Part shown: positions 22,986-31,514 of the stretch, piece after piece
How the letters are laid out: every line of letters starts with the position of its first letter
Position numbering within the stretch: position 1 is the first letter of the stretch
Origin: a virus
IMG/VR virus record: IMGVR_UViG_3300044535_000202
Span: 1-35,815 of that record
Reading direction: 5' to 3' (one strand)
DNA length: 35,815 bases
Position numbers and translations under genes: made by a program
Notes under the pieces: generated by a model
The model's database searches: none
The model's input: only the letters and a program-made list of their open reading frames with translations
What the model was told of the DNA's origin: nothing

Positions 22986-23307
22986 TAACGATATCATTTA
23001 TCCTGCTATGTTCTTTGATATGGGGGATGCTTCTATTAGTCAAAAGCAAATAAACTACACTTTCAACATTTATATATTAGACAGGCATCTCGTAGAAACA
23101 GATGCTTTAGAAGTTCTTTCAGATACTAACTTAATTGCACAAGATATTGTGGCGGAGTTTAGGAATCCTTCTACAGAATGGGTTACAGGTGATACAATTA
23201 CTTTAACTTATTTTAGAGAAGATTCCCCAGACTACCTTGCAGGAGTTAGTATAAACTTAAACATTACGCTTCCTTCATTAAATAACAGATGTCAAATCCC
23301 AACCTAA
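22885..23307 (+). CDS. Neck/tail-completion-like protein
   Basis: 140 residues: MTLNQIITQIKNYGETHPQI, KTVYFGEFSDKLDDNDIIYP, INYTFNIYILDRHLVETDAL, LTYFREDSPDYLAGVSINLN. Layout and size fit the small strand-helix proteins that finish the neck or tail end, and the place after the connector supports it. Exact family not certain. Confidence 0.58.
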   Translation: MTLNQIITQIKNYGETHPQIKTVYFGEFSDKLDDNDIIYPAMFFDMGDASISQKQINYTFNIYILDRHLVETDALEVLSDTNLIAQDIVAEFRNPSTEWVTGDTITLTYFREDSPDYLAGVSINLNITLPSLNNRCQIPT

Positions 23308-23308
23308 T

Positions 23309-23662
23309 ATGAATTCAGATTTTAAACCTGCAAGTTTTAACATAGATATTGTTAAAGGTAATACTTGGCAAGAAGTTTTTGCATTTACTTTAAATGATGT
23401 AGCAATTAACTTATCTACTGCAACTGTTTTAGTATCGGTATATAAAGGATGCAGTACGTCTGCTGCTTTGTTTACTGCAACGAATGGTAATGGCATAACT
23501 ATTCTTGGAGTAGGTAACAATAATGTAAGCATCAGTAAAATAGTACCTTTAGACAAAGGCAATTATATATGGGATTTAAAAATTACTTATGCTGATGGAA
23601 CGATAAAGACTTACTTATGGGGAGATTTTATCGTTTATGAAAACATCAATCAAGCACAATGA
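23309..23662 (+). CDS. Small Ig-like/BppU-N-like virion protein
   Basis: 117 residues: FNIDIVKGNTWQEVFAFTLN, VAINLSTATVLVSVYKG, DKGNYIWDLKITYADGTIKT and LWGDFIVYENINQ. The D-I-x-K-G-x-T opening and the Y-x-W/Y-D-L...DG...T...G-x-F-x-V ending are those of the N-terminal domain of baseplate upper proteins and related adsorption-apparatus modules. It overlaps the giant fibre gene by four bases, so it probably attaches or adapts the fibre. Confidence 0.6.
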   Translation: MNSDFKPASFNIDIVKGNTWQEVFAFTLNDVAINLSTATVLVSVYKGCSTSAALFTATNGNGITILGVGNNNVSISKIVPLDKGNYIWDLKITYADGTIKTYLWGDFIVYENINQAQ

Positions 23663-26600
23663 GTATAGAAATAAACATTACAGATAATATAGTTGAGGTA
23701 ACACCTACAGAACAGCAGGTTGACATTAATATTACTGAAAACCCTATTGAGGTAAATGTTACCGATGCTATTATAGTAGTAGCACAAACAGGCCTACCCG
23801 GTCCACAAGGTCCTGCCGGTCCTGGAATTGCGGTAGGTGGAACAGCAGGTCAGATACTTGCCAAAAATTCTTCTACCAATTACGATACTCTTTGGATTAA
23901 CGCAGGGGTGGGAACAGTTACAAGTATTAATGCTTCTGGTGTTAGTGGAATAAGTGTAAGCGGTGGACCAATTACTTCATCTGGAACTTTATTAATTACT
24001 AATACTGCACCGGACCAAGTTGTTTCTTTAACGGGTACGGGTACTACGAGCATATCGGGAACTTACCCTAACTTTACTATTAACAGCGAAGACCAATTCG
24101 ATGGAACGGTTACTTCAGTAGGTTTAATTTCTGGTACAGGTATTGCAGTAAGTGGAGGTCCGGTTACATCAAGCGGAAATATAACGGTTACAAATACTGC
24201 CCCAGACCAAATAGTTAGCTTAACGGGTACAGGCACAACATCAATAAGTGGCACTTATCCTTCATTCACAATTAATAGTGTTGATTCAAATGTAGGAACA
24301 GTTACAAGTATTGCAACATCAGCACCAATTACAGGTGGCACAATAACTGCATCTGGTACTATTGGCATAACGCAATCAAGTGCAAGTGGAGATGGTTATT
24401 TGAGTTCTACAGATTGGACTACTTTTAATGGTAAGCAAGGTGCTTTAACGCTAACTACAACAGGAACAAGTGGTGCTGCAACCTTAATAGGTAACACATT
24501 AAATGTTCCTCAATATGAAGCAGAAGGTAATTATGTTACAACGGCAACTACATTAACCATCAATGGAACTACTTATGATTTAAGTGCAAATAGAAGTTGG
24601 TCTGTAGGAACAGTTACTTCTGTAGGTCTTTCAATGCCTGTAGCTTTTTCTGTTTCCAATACACCAATTACATCAAGCGGTACTTTAGCGGTAACAGCAG
24701 TCGGTACTTCTTCTCAATATATTCGTGGAGATGGTCAATTAGCAACCTTACCAAGTGGTTCAAGTGGTGGTTCTTCTGTTAATTATTATTTAAATGGTAG
24801 TGTTGCAGCAAGTGTTGCAGGATATCAGCAGATGTCAAATAGTGCTGTCATTGGTGCAGGAACAGATTTTGCTTTAGTTGGAAATGGATTGATTGCACAG
24901 TTCTTAACTGATGTAGCTAATCCAAATAGGTTATTGATTCCGGGCGGTGCGTGGAACTTTGAGATGTATTTTAATATGAGTTCGAGTGGTGGCAATGCTA
25001 AATTTTATGTTGAACTATTAAAATATGATGGTACAACTTTCACAAGCATTGCAAGTTCATCTGCTGTAGCTGAAGAAATTACAGGAGGCACTACAATAGA
25101 TTTATACCTCACTTCTTTAGCAGTGCCGGAAACAGTGTTATTAACTTCTGACAGGTTAGCTATTAGGGTTTATATAGTAGATAATAGCGGCGGCAGAACA
25201 GCAAGATTACATACAGAGAATAGTCATCTCTGCGAGATAATCACAACCTTTGCAGGTGGTATTGCAGCACTAAACGGACTCACTGCTAACACCCAATATC
25301 TTGCTGTAGGAACAGCAGGAACTGATTTTGCAATTAGTTCTTTAACAGATATACATACATTTAACCTACCTACTGCATCAGCTACAAATCGTGGTGCATT
25401 AAGTAGTGCAGATTGGAGTACGTTTAACAGCAAAGAGGGTGCAATTACGGCAGGTACAACATTACAATATTTTAGGGGCGATAAGACCTTTCAAACATTA
25501 GATACATTAGCAGTACCGGAAAATACTAATCTTTACTTTACAGGCGATAGGGTTAGGACTACTTTGTTAACAGGATTAAACCTTGCATCTGGTGGCACAA
25601 TAGCTGCAACGGATGATGTCTTGGTTGCTTTCGGCAAGGTACAGAATCAAATATCTGCATTAGTAGGTGGTGTAAATTATGATGGCACTTGGAACGCATC
25701 AACGAACAGTCCTACGATTGTTAGCGGAACAGGCAACAAGGGTGATTATTATGTTGTGAGTACGGCAGGTTCTACCAATATAGATGGTATTACTGATTGG
25801 AAGATTGGCGATTGGATTATATTTAACGGCACGGTATGGGATAAGGTAGATAATACAGATGCAGTAAGTTCTGTTAATGGTTACACGGGTGCAGTTTCTT
25901 TGGTTACGGGAGATGTTTTAGAGGGAACGGGTTCGCTACCGAGCAGACCTTCTCAATTATATTTTACAGATGCAAGGGCAAGGTCGGCATTAAGTGCAGG
26001 AACGGGCATAAGTTACAATAGCACAACGGGTGTAATAACCAACTCATCCCCAGACCAAACTGTAAGCATAACAGCAGGTAGTGGAATAAGTGTATCGGGT
26101 ACATACCCATCCTTTACGGTTGCATCAACTATTACTCAGTACACAGATGCTCTTGCAAGGGCAGCGGTTAGTTTAACAGTATCGGGGGCAAGTGGTGCAT
26201 CTACTTACAATAGCACTACAGGTGTTTTGAACGTACCTACATACACACTAAGCGGATTGGGTGGTGTGCCTACAACAAGGTCAATAACTATTAATGGTAC
26301 TGCCCAAGATTTAAGTGCAGACAGAACATTTAGCGTAGGTACAGTTACAAGTGTAGGATTATCAAGTGTAACAAGTGGGGTAACGATTGGTTCAACTCCT
26401 GTAACAACAAGTGGCACGATAACATTAGCTATTGCAACTGCAAGTGGCTCACAGAACGGATTGCTTAGTAGCACAGATTGGACTACGTTTAATGGCAAAC
26501 AGAACGCATTAACTAACCCTGTTACAGGCACAGGCACTACAAACTACCTACCTAAGTTTACAGGTGCAAGTGCGATAGGGGATAGTATTATTAGCGAAAG

Positions 26601-28818
26601 TGGTACTATAATAACTGTTGCAGGAAATATAAATGTTGGTTCATTAGGAAATTTAGCTATTAACGCAGGAAGTTCTGCTACTCCATTATTAACTCAATCA
26701 ACAAATTATACTGAATTATATAGAAGAAGCGGAGGCGTTGGAATTTATTTAGGAGGTACAGGAGACCCTGCTAACTATTACGATAATACTAGTCATTTCT
26801 TTAGAAGTTCAGCAGGTGGCTCTACTTATCTAACTATCAATTCCTCAGGTAACCTCAGCTTAGGAGTTACACCGAGTGCGTGGAGTTTAGGTAAAGCTAT
26901 TGAAATTGGAAACATAGGTAATTCAGTTTGGGGTGTAAACGCAACTCAATTTAATGTATTGCAGAATGTTTATTACGATGGCGGTGGGTTCAAGTACGCA
27001 TCAACTAATGCTGCAAGTTACTATCAACAAATTAGTGGTGCTCACGCTTGGTATACCGCCCCATCAGGAACGGCAGGTAACGCTATAACCTTTACCACAG
27101 CAATGATTTTGGATGCAAGTGGCTCATTACTTATTGGAGCAAGTGGAACTGTTGGTGTAAAATATATTTCTATCACACCGTCATCAACAACAACTCCAAC
27201 TGTTATTCAAGGGGCTCACGCAGGAGTAGGTGCGTATGCGATTGCAATGCAGTCAGGTGGTGGAAATTTATTAGTCGGCACAACAACAGATGCAGGATAT
27301 AAACTTGATGTTAATGGTACAGGAAGGTTTAGTGGGGCATTGACAGGAACAAGTGCCACATTTAGTGGGAGAATTGGAACATCTTTAAGTAGCTCAGGTA
27401 TAAATTTTAATAATTCATCTTTCTATGTAAACAATACGGCAAATACAAAAGGCGCAATATTTGGATATAACGATACTAATGATAATTTTTATTTTACTGC
27501 TCTTGAATATGGTGTTGCATATAAACCTATATTATTTAACACAAGTGCAGCCACATTCTCAAGTAGTGTAACAACGGGTGGATTTGTATATGCTAATGGT
27601 AATTTAGCTACGGCTAATGGGAATCAAAGTGCAAATTCTACATCTGCTACTTTATTTCTTGGTAACAGAGGTTACTTTACAAGTCCTGATGTTGGTGCTG
27701 CAACTATTAGAGCAATATCTACAGGGTCATTTTGGTATAGTAGAACAGATTTGTCATTTTCAACAAACCCCGGCCCTGACGTTACATCTACATCTGCTGT
27801 TGAACGTATGCGTATAACAGGTGATGGTAACGTAGGTATAGGTACTGCAAGTCCAAACATAGGTTCAGTTACAGGAACTGTTTTAACAATCAATGGAAGT
27901 GTTCAGTCTAACTTAGAGATGGCATCGGCAGGTGTTAGTCGTGCAAGGATTGCTTCATCTTCTTCAGATACTACGATTGAAACTCGTACTGCATTACCTC
28001 TTGTATTTGGTACAAATTCTACCGAAAAGATGCGTATCACAAGCGGCGGTAACGTACTCATCGGCACAACAACAGACAACGGAACAGATAGGTTGCAGGT
28101 TAGTGGAAATGGATACGTTAGCGGTAGTTTAGGAGTTGGCATAACACCTTCTTATCCGCTTCATATACGACTTAACACCAACTCTACAACAAAATCAACA
28201 CTACTTTCTCAAGAAGTATATAGTAGTGCAAGTGGTTATACTGATTATTTTAGGTTTGAAGTAGGTGCTAATAGTAGCAGAGGAGGAAGGATTATATTTG
28301 GCGAAACAGGTGGAGGATTTTCTGACTCGTATATAGAGTTCGCACTAAATGCTACAAATATTTACCAAAGCGGTAACAACCCAATAACCTTTACAACTAA
28401 TAACATTGAAAGGCTTCGTGTTACAGGAGGTGGTGAAATACTTGTAGGCAACACAGACAATGGAGCATATAATCTACAATGTAACGGAACAGGAGTATGG
28501 GGTGCGGGTGCTTATGTTAATGGTTCTGATATTAACTTAAAAGATAACATTACAGATATAAACAACGCCCTTGATTTAGTGTTAAAGATTCAGCCTAAGA
28601 CATTTACTTATAAGCCTGACTACAGCAAAGACCAATCAATACAGACAGGATTCATAGCACAGCAACTTATTAATGTACTTAAAGATGAAGTTTATCTTGA
28701 TGGTATTGTAAAGATGGGCAACGAGCATTATAATGTAGCTTATCAAAACTTGATACCACTATTGGTTAAAGCAATACAAGAGCAACAGATACAAATAGAG
28801 CAACTTAAAAACAGATAA
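23659..28818 (+). CDS. Giant tail fibre with S74 intramolecular chaperone
   Basis: 1719 residues. The N-terminus is an anchor rich in Ile/Asn/Val followed by a collagen-like stretch GLPGPQGPAGPG. Then come many repeats of the kinds GTVTSVGL, SGGPVTSSGNI, SLTGTGTTSISGTYPSFTI and SSTDWTTFNGKQ, interrupted by a beta-sandwich-like domain (about 375-520). The C-terminus is a peptidase S74 chaperone: SDINLKDNI with Ser1623 and Lys1628, FTYKPDYSKDQSIQTGFIAQ and a final coiled coil IQEQQIQIEQLKNR. Known S74 proteins trimerise and cut themselves before the Ser, so about 97 residues would be released. It is the best candidate receptor-binding protein and takes 14% of the genome. Confidence 0.88.
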   Translation: MSIEINITDNIVEVTPTEQQVDINITENPIEVNVTDAIIVVAQTGLPGPQGPAGPGIAVGGTAGQILAKNSSTNYDTLWINAGVGTVTSINASGVSGISVSGGPITSSGTLLITNTAPDQVVSLTGTGTTSISGTYPNFTINSEDQFDGTVTSVGLISGTGIAVSGGPVTSSGNITVTNTAPDQIVSLTGTGTTSISGTYPSFTINSVDSNVGTVTSIATSAPITGGTITASGTIGITQSSASGDGYLSSTDWTTFNGKQGALTLTTTGTSGAATLIGNTLNVPQYEAEGNYVTTATTLTINGTTYDLSANRSWSVGTVTSVGLSMPVAFSVSNTPITSSGTLAVTAVGTSSQYIRGDGQLATLPSGSSGGSSVNYYLNGSVAASVAGYQQMSNSAVIGAGTDFALVGNGLIAQFLTDVANPNRLLIPGGAWNFEMYFNMSSSGGNAKFYVELLKYDGTTFTSIASSSAVAEEITGGTTIDLYLTSLAVPETVLLTSDRLAIRVYIVDNSGGRTARLHTENSHLCEIITTFAGGIAALNGLTANTQYLAVGTAGTDFAISSLTDIHTFNLPTASATNRGALSSADWSTFNSKEGAITAGTTLQYFRGDKTFQTLDTLAVPENTNLYFTGDRVRTTLLTGLNLASGGTIAATDDVLVAFGKVQNQISALVGGVNYDGTWNASTNSPTIVSGTGNKGDYYVVSTAGSTNIDGITDWKIGDWIIFNGTVWDKVDNTDAVSSVNGYTGAVSLVTGDVLEGTGSLPSRPSQLYFTDARARSALSAGTGISYNSTTGVITNSSPDQTVSITAGSGISVSGTYPSFTVASTITQYTDALARAAVSLTVSGASGASTYNSTTGVLNVPTYTLSGLGGVPTTRSITINGTAQDLSADRTFSVGTVTSVGLSSVTSGVTIGSTPVTTSGTITLAIATASGSQNGLLSSTDWTTFNGKQNALTNPVTGTGTTNYLPKFTGASAIGDSIISESGTIITVAGNINVGSLGNLAINAGSSATPLLTQSTNYTELYRRSGGVGIYLGGTGDPANYYDNTSHFFRSSAGGSTYLTINSSGNLSLGVTPSAWSLGKAIEIGNIGNSVWGVNATQFNVLQNVYYDGGGFKYASTNAASYYQQISGAHAWYTAPSGTAGNAITFTTAMILDASGSLLIGASGTVGVKYISITPSSTTTPTVIQGAHAGVGAYAIAMQSGGGNLLVGTTTDAGYKLDVNGTGRFSGALTGTSATFSGRIGTSLSSSGINFNNSSFYVNNTANTKGAIFGYNDTNDNFYFTALEYGVAYKPILFNTSAATFSSSVTTGGFVYANGNLATANGNQSANSTSATLFLGNRGYFTSPDVGAATIRAISTGSFWYSRTDLSFSTNPGPDVTSTSAVERMRITGDGNVGIGTASPNIGSVTGTVLTINGSVQSNLEMASAGVSRARIASSSSDTTIETRTALPLVFGTNSTEKMRITSGGNVLIGTTTDNGTDRLQVSGNGYVSGSLGVGITPSYPLHIRLNTNSTTKSTLLSQEVYSSASGYTDYFRFEVGANSSRGGRIIFGETGGGFSDSYIEFALNATNIYQSGNNPITFTTNNIERLRVTGGGEILVGNTDNGAYNLQCNGTGVWGAGAYVNGSDINLKDNITDINNALDLVLKIQPKTFTYKPDYSKDQSIQTGFIAQQLINVLKDEVYLDGIVKMGNEHYNVAYQNLIPLLVKAIQEQQIQIEQLKNR
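24001..26124 (+). repeat. Internal repeats of the tail fibre gene
   Basis: A unit of about 85 bases encoding APDQxVSLTGTGTTSISGTY and PSFTINS occurs at 24001-24087, 24193-24279 and, more diverged, 26041-26124. Another unit of about 40 bases encoding LSSTDWTTFNGKQ is at 24401-24438, 25396-25437 and 26461-26502. Wording differs at synonymous positions, so the repeats are old or kept under selection against recombination. They are normal for fibre shafts. Confidence 0.75.
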
Positions 28819-28820
28819 TA

Positions 28821-29120
28821 ATGACAAACATTGAATTTCAATTAAACCCTGTACTTCCATTCATTAATGTAGAAGCTAACAAAGGGTATTTTTATGTTCA
28901 GTATCCAAGCGGATGGTCTTATTGGGCAATCCAAGATGACAAAGGAACTAATCTTAAAGATGGTAATTACACATTTAGCCAAGAAGTTTTGGCACAATGG
29001 ACAACCTCTGACCAAGTTCTTATTGATAACATTCTTGCTGCTGCCCCTTGGATAGTAAAAGATGCACAACCAGAAATTATTGAAGAAATAAACGAAGATA
29101 TACTACCAATTTCTGAATAA
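28821..29120 (+). CDS. Hypothetical fibre-associated protein
   Basis: 99 residues starting two bases after the fibre stop: TNIEFQLNPVLPFINVEANK, YPSGWSYWAIQDDKGTNLKD and an acidic end. No family recognised. The place suggests a fibre assembly chaperone or cap. Confidence 0.6.
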   Translation: MTNIEFQLNPVLPFINVEANKGYFYVQYPSGWSYWAIQDDKGTNLKDGNYTFSQEVLAQWTTSDQVLIDNILAAAPWIVKDAQPEIIEEINEDILPISE

Positions 29121-29124
29121 TTAG

Positions 29125-29132
29125 TATATTTG
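29125..29132 (+). promoter_or_regulatory. Promoter -7 box TATATTTG
   Basis: A perfect TAnnTTTG box 16 bases before the start at 29148. I see no good TTG about 19 bases upstream, so the assignment rests on the -7 box and its position in a short gene-free gap. Confidence 0.45.
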
Positions 29133-29147
29133 TCTAAATTAATTTTT

Positions 29148-29279
29148 ATGAACCTAACAGAATTAAAGGCACAAGCCTACGACATTTTAGCCCAGATTGA
29201 ATATCTGCAAAAGAAACTACAAGAAACTAATCAAGCCATTGGCGAAGAACTAAAGAAAGATGAAGTATCTGCTGATTAG
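29148..29279 (+). CDS. Small coiled-coil protein (43 residues)
   Basis: A short gene missed by length cut-offs: MNLTELKAQAYDILAQIEYL then QKKLQETNQAIGEELKK, a clean amphipathic coiled coil. I recall similar small proteins near the end of the adsorption block in Bacteroidota phages. It has its own promoter box and overlaps the spanin-like gene by 20 bases. Function unknown; a small structural or lysis cofactor is possible. Confidence 0.65.
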   Translation: MNLTELKAQAYDILAQIEYLQKKLQETNQAIGEELKKDEVSAD

Positions 29280-29730
29280 TCTAATCTTTATAGGATGCGT
29301 TCCTGTATCAAAACTTGCAAAAGTTTGTGCAGAACGCTATCCTGTGAAGGAAGAAATAAGAGAAATAGTTTTAGTAGATACGCTAAATATCAAAGGCGAT
29401 ACCATAAGGCTAAATAAGACCGATACAGCCTATGTAGTTTGTCCACCTACCCAAGTTATTACTAAGACAAAAGAAGTCCGTATAACGGCTGAAAACACCG
29501 CTAAAACGCATTTAGTTAAAGAGCAGTGCAGTAAAGAATTAAAAGCTAAAGATAAAGAGATAATTAAACTGCAAAATAGTATTGCAGACAATGCTAAAAA
29601 AATTAGTAATTTAGAAAAGAAACTACAAATTGTTCAAAAGTATAAAAGGAGATTTTTTGTACTTACAGGACTATTAACATTATTTTTGTTCTTCAAGTTA
29701 AGTAGATGGTTTAAACTCCTGCCTTTTTAG
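29260..29730 (+). CDS. Lipoprotein with C-terminal TM helix, unimolecular spanin candidate
   Basis: 156 residues. The N-terminus MKYLLISLIFIGCVPVSK is a lipoprotein signal with lipobox IFIGC and Cys13. The middle is polar with a strand-rich part (EIREIVLVDTLNIKGDTIRL) and a coiled coil (DKEIIKLQNSIADNAKKISN). The last 28 residues hold a membrane helix (RRFFVLTGLLTLFLFFKLSRW). A lipid anchor at one end and a membrane span at the other is the topology of a u-spanin, as in phage T1 gp11, which links outer and inner membranes. Its stop lies inside a terminator hairpin. Confidence 0.65.
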   Translation: MKYLLISLIFIGCVPVSKLAKVCAERYPVKEEIREIVLVDTLNIKGDTIRLNKTDTAYVVCPPTQVITKTKEVRITAENTAKTHLVKEQCSKELKAKDKEIIKLQNSIADNAKKISNLEKKLQIVQKYKRRFFVLTGLLTLFLFFKLSRWFKLLPF

Positions 29731-29745
29731 GTGGGGGTTTTTTTT
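29713..29745 (+). terminator. Strong intrinsic terminator ending the late block
   Basis: AAACTCCTGCC (29713-29723) pairs with GGTGGGGGTTT (29730-29740), eleven pairs including four G-U, loop TTTTTA, then a run of T to 29745. The stop codon of the spanin-like gene (29728-29730) is in the loop and 3' arm, so gene end and terminator are overlapped. Confidence 0.85.
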
Positions 29746-29770
29746 ATTTTTTTATTTAAGAAAATAGGTT

Positions 29771-29778
29771 TATATTCG
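29771..29778 (+). promoter_or_regulatory. Promoter -7 box TATATTCG of the early block
   Basis: TATATTCG is one base from TAnnTTTG and lies 23 bases before the start at 29801, directly after the late terminator. The -33 region is T-rich without a clear TTG. Compare TAACTTCG at 10147. Confidence 0.45.
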
Positions 29779-29786
29779 TTGTTCAT

Positions 29787-29805
29787 TAAAACCATCTACA
29801 ATGAA
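29787..29805 (+). promoter_or_regulatory. Shared leader element, copy 2
   Basis: TAAAACCATCTACAATGAA, identical to 10156-10174, spanning the start codon at 29801. The coding sequences beyond it differ, so the identity is in the leader and first codons only. Confidence 0.5.
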
Positions 29806-30385
29806 CACAGTAAACATTAAGGGGAAGCCCTATGTTACAGTCAACGAGCGACTGAAGCACATTGCAGCCAATTATCAGTACAGCATCAAATCAGATTTTA
29901 CTTATTACCCAGAAAGGAAAATGTGGGTAGTAAAAGCATCACTATCTTTATTTCGCGATGGGGTTGAATGCACTTACACAGGACTTGCCCAAGAAATTGA
30001 ATCAGAGAATTACAAAGAAGTTAATTTTAGTTCTGCCTTAGAAAACGCAGAAACATCAGCAGTAGGTCGTGCCTGTGCTATGGCAGGTATAGGTATTGAT
30101 GGCGGTATTGCTTCTGCTGACGAAGTTAACAAGGCTTTAAACAGGGATGAAGTAGGCGAAGAATCAAGACTTTACCTTATAACCCTTCTTGAAAATACAA
30201 CCTACGAAGAAAGGCAAAAAGAAACTTTAGCACACAGGATTAATAACCTGCTTTCAAAGGCTGACTATGAGAAGGCTTTAGCAAATCTTCAGATGAATCA
30301 GATTGAAGATAAAGACAGGATTGCAATGGGTATGGCTTACAACCAATCCGATATTAAAAAAACTTTAAAATCTAAAGGGATATGA
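29801..30385 (+). CDS. Single-strand annealing/recombination-like protein
   Basis: 194 residues. The N-terminal half has YVTVNERLKHIAANYQYSI and WVVKASLSLFRDGVECTYTG, then at 76-110 the block FSSALENAETSAVGRACAMA plus GIGIDGGIASADEVNKAL. This S-A-L-E-N-x-E-T-S-A-x-G-R-A block is what I know from phage ssDNA annealing or single-strand binding proteins (Sak3 and related Rad52-like groups). It would anneal strands in recombination-dependent replication. It opens the early block under its own promoter. The family name is by memory of the motif, so moderate confidence. Confidence 0.65.
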   Translation: MNTVNIKGKPYVTVNERLKHIAANYQYSIKSDFTYYPERKMWVVKASLSLFRDGVECTYTGLAQEIESENYKEVNFSSALENAETSAVGRACAMAGIGIDGGIASADEVNKALNRDEVGEESRLYLITLLENTTYEERQKETLAHRINNLLSKADYEKALANLQMNQIEDKDRIAMGMAYNQSDIKKTLKSKGI

Positions 30386-30753
30386 GAGAATTAGCATACT
30401 ATAATGAAAGCTATGAGAAGATGATTAACTATCTTTCACAGGCAATGCCAAAGGAAATAGATGGTATGATTGACAGGTTAGATAAGTTAGGAATCCTAAT
30501 GACAAGGGCAGGACAATACCTTACTGATGTATCATATAAAATAGATGAAGTAGTAGATATCGAATGTCAGACTAACATAGAACTTCTGGATAAATACTCT
30601 GCTTCCACATTTAATATGATGGTAAAGGCTAAGGGTAAGGATTGGAACAGGCTTAAAATAGGGTTTGATAAATGCTGCTCTGCATCGGTACACCAGATTG
30701 ATGCTATACGTTCAATACTTTCTTTTGAGAAAGCTAAAATGCAAATCCTATGA
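30382..30753 (+). CDS. Hypothetical helical protein of the recombination block
   Basis: 123 residues, helical: YESYEKMINYLSQAMPKEID-like start (ESYEKMINYLSQAMPKEID), GMIDRLDKLGILMTRAGQYL, VHQIDAIRSILSFEKAKMQ. No cysteine pair or membrane segment. It overlaps the annealing-like gene by four bases (ATGA). Small helical partners are common beside annealing proteins, but I cannot name this one. Confidence 0.58.
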   Translation: MRELAYYNESYEKMINYLSQAMPKEIDGMIDRLDKLGILMTRAGQYLTDVSYKIDEVVDIECQTNIELLDKYSASTFNMMVKAKGKDWNRLKIGFDKCCSASVHQIDAIRSILSFEKAKMQIL

Positions 30754-30944
30754 ACACTTACCAAGATTTACCCCCACAAGAACGAATGGTCTTTATTGCA
30801 AAAATTTATCACAATATTTGGTACGATGAAGATAGATTTGCAGAGATTAAAAAATTAGTAAACGAATGGGAATTAAACCCAACTAAGGAAGCAAAATATT
30901 TAAATCAAATACACAATGGAACAGACACAACAGAAATTTGCTGA
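30750..30944 (+). CDS. Hypothetical small protein
   Basis: 64 residues: YQDLPPQERMVFIAKIYHNI then WYDEDRFAEIKKLVNEWEL. A compact helical protein, overlapped by four bases upstream and 29 bases downstream. Family unknown to me, though it reads like a conserved early phage gene. Confidence 0.55.
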   Translation: MNTYQDLPPQERMVFIAKIYHNIWYDEDRFAEIKKLVNEWELNPTKEAKYLNQIHNGTDTTEIC

Positions 30945-31119
30945 AGGCATTTATTTAAGCAAGACAGTTAAAGGTTATTTTAGTTTATCAATTAAGCAAC
31001 CAGATGGAACATATAAAAAGTATGTAGCCTTTGAAAGCAAAAAGAAGGACAAATTTGATAACCTTATTTACTCTGTCTTTGACAAACAACAAAAACCAAA
31101 AGAAGATTTACCATTTTAA
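30916..31119 (+). CDS. Small protein with SSB-like C-terminal tip (DLPF)
   Basis: 67 residues: FAEGIYLSKTVKGYFSLSIK and PDGTYKKYVAFESKKKDKFD, strand-rich, ending KPKEDLPF. The D-L-P-F end copies the acidic tip of bacterial SSB (D-I/L-P-F) that recruits replication and repair enzymes. The body is too short for a classical OB fold but could be a minimal one. It lies between annealing-like and DnaA-IV genes. An SSB or SSB mimic is the inference. Confidence 0.55.
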   Translation: MEQTQQKFAEGIYLSKTVKGYFSLSIKQPDGTYKKYVAFESKKKDKFDNLIYSVFDKQQKPKEDLPF

Positions 31120-31121
31120 TT

Positions 31122-31514
31122 ATGAATACTCAACTTGTAACCTTAAAGTCATTAATGAAATCACAGTTAGCATTAATGAAGAAAATAGAAATGCTTTTAA
31201 AAGATGAACCTGTAAAGCTAAAGTCTGCACATATTAGCAAACATTCTGACAGGATTATAGATGCTGTAAATAAAGAGTTTGAAACGATATGTACTGTATC
31301 TGTAAAGAATAAGCAGGTATCTGATGCCAGAGCAGTAGCTATGTATCTTTTAAATAAGTACACTAAACTTAATTTAACTGAAATAGCTTTAGCTACAGGC
31401 AGGAACAACCACACTACAGTTATAGCAGCAAAAGATAAAGTTCTGTCTTTTATGCAGATATACCCAGACTTTAAAGAAAAAGTTGATAAAATTGAACTTG
31501 AATTAGAAAATTAG
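31122..31514 (+). CDS. Stand-alone DnaA domain IV-like DNA-binding protein
   Basis: 130 residues. From about 45 to 110 it follows the DnaA C-terminal domain: IIDAVNKEFETICTVSVKNK, ARAVAMYLLNKYTKLNLTEI, ALATGRNNHTTVIAAKDKV. The DnaA signature GRxHxTV reads G93-R94-N-N-H97-T-T-V100, with one extra residue, and ARAVAMYL matches the conserved helix before it. The AAA+ ATPase (domain III) is absent. It should bind DnaA-box-like DNA, either at the phage origin or by competing with host DnaA. The N-terminal 40 residues are a helical, lysine-rich segment. Confidence 0.72.
   Translation: MNTQLVTLKSLMKSQLALMKKIEMLLKDEPVKLKSAHISKHSDRIIDAVNKEFETICTVSVKNKQVSDARAVAMYLLNKYTKLNLTEIALATGRNNHTTVIAAKDKVLSFMQIYPDFKEKVDKIELELEN

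Noticed and set aside
26205-26537. Long minus-strand open frames within fibre, capsid and other genes
   Set aside because: They mirror repetitive or Thr/Val/Ser-rich coding sequence, lack sensible starts and contradict the all-plus organisation.
23659-28818. Diversity-generating retroelement target in the fibre gene
   Set aside because: No reverse transcriptase gene and no template repeat with adenine-specific differences is visible; the repeats are ordinary shaft units.
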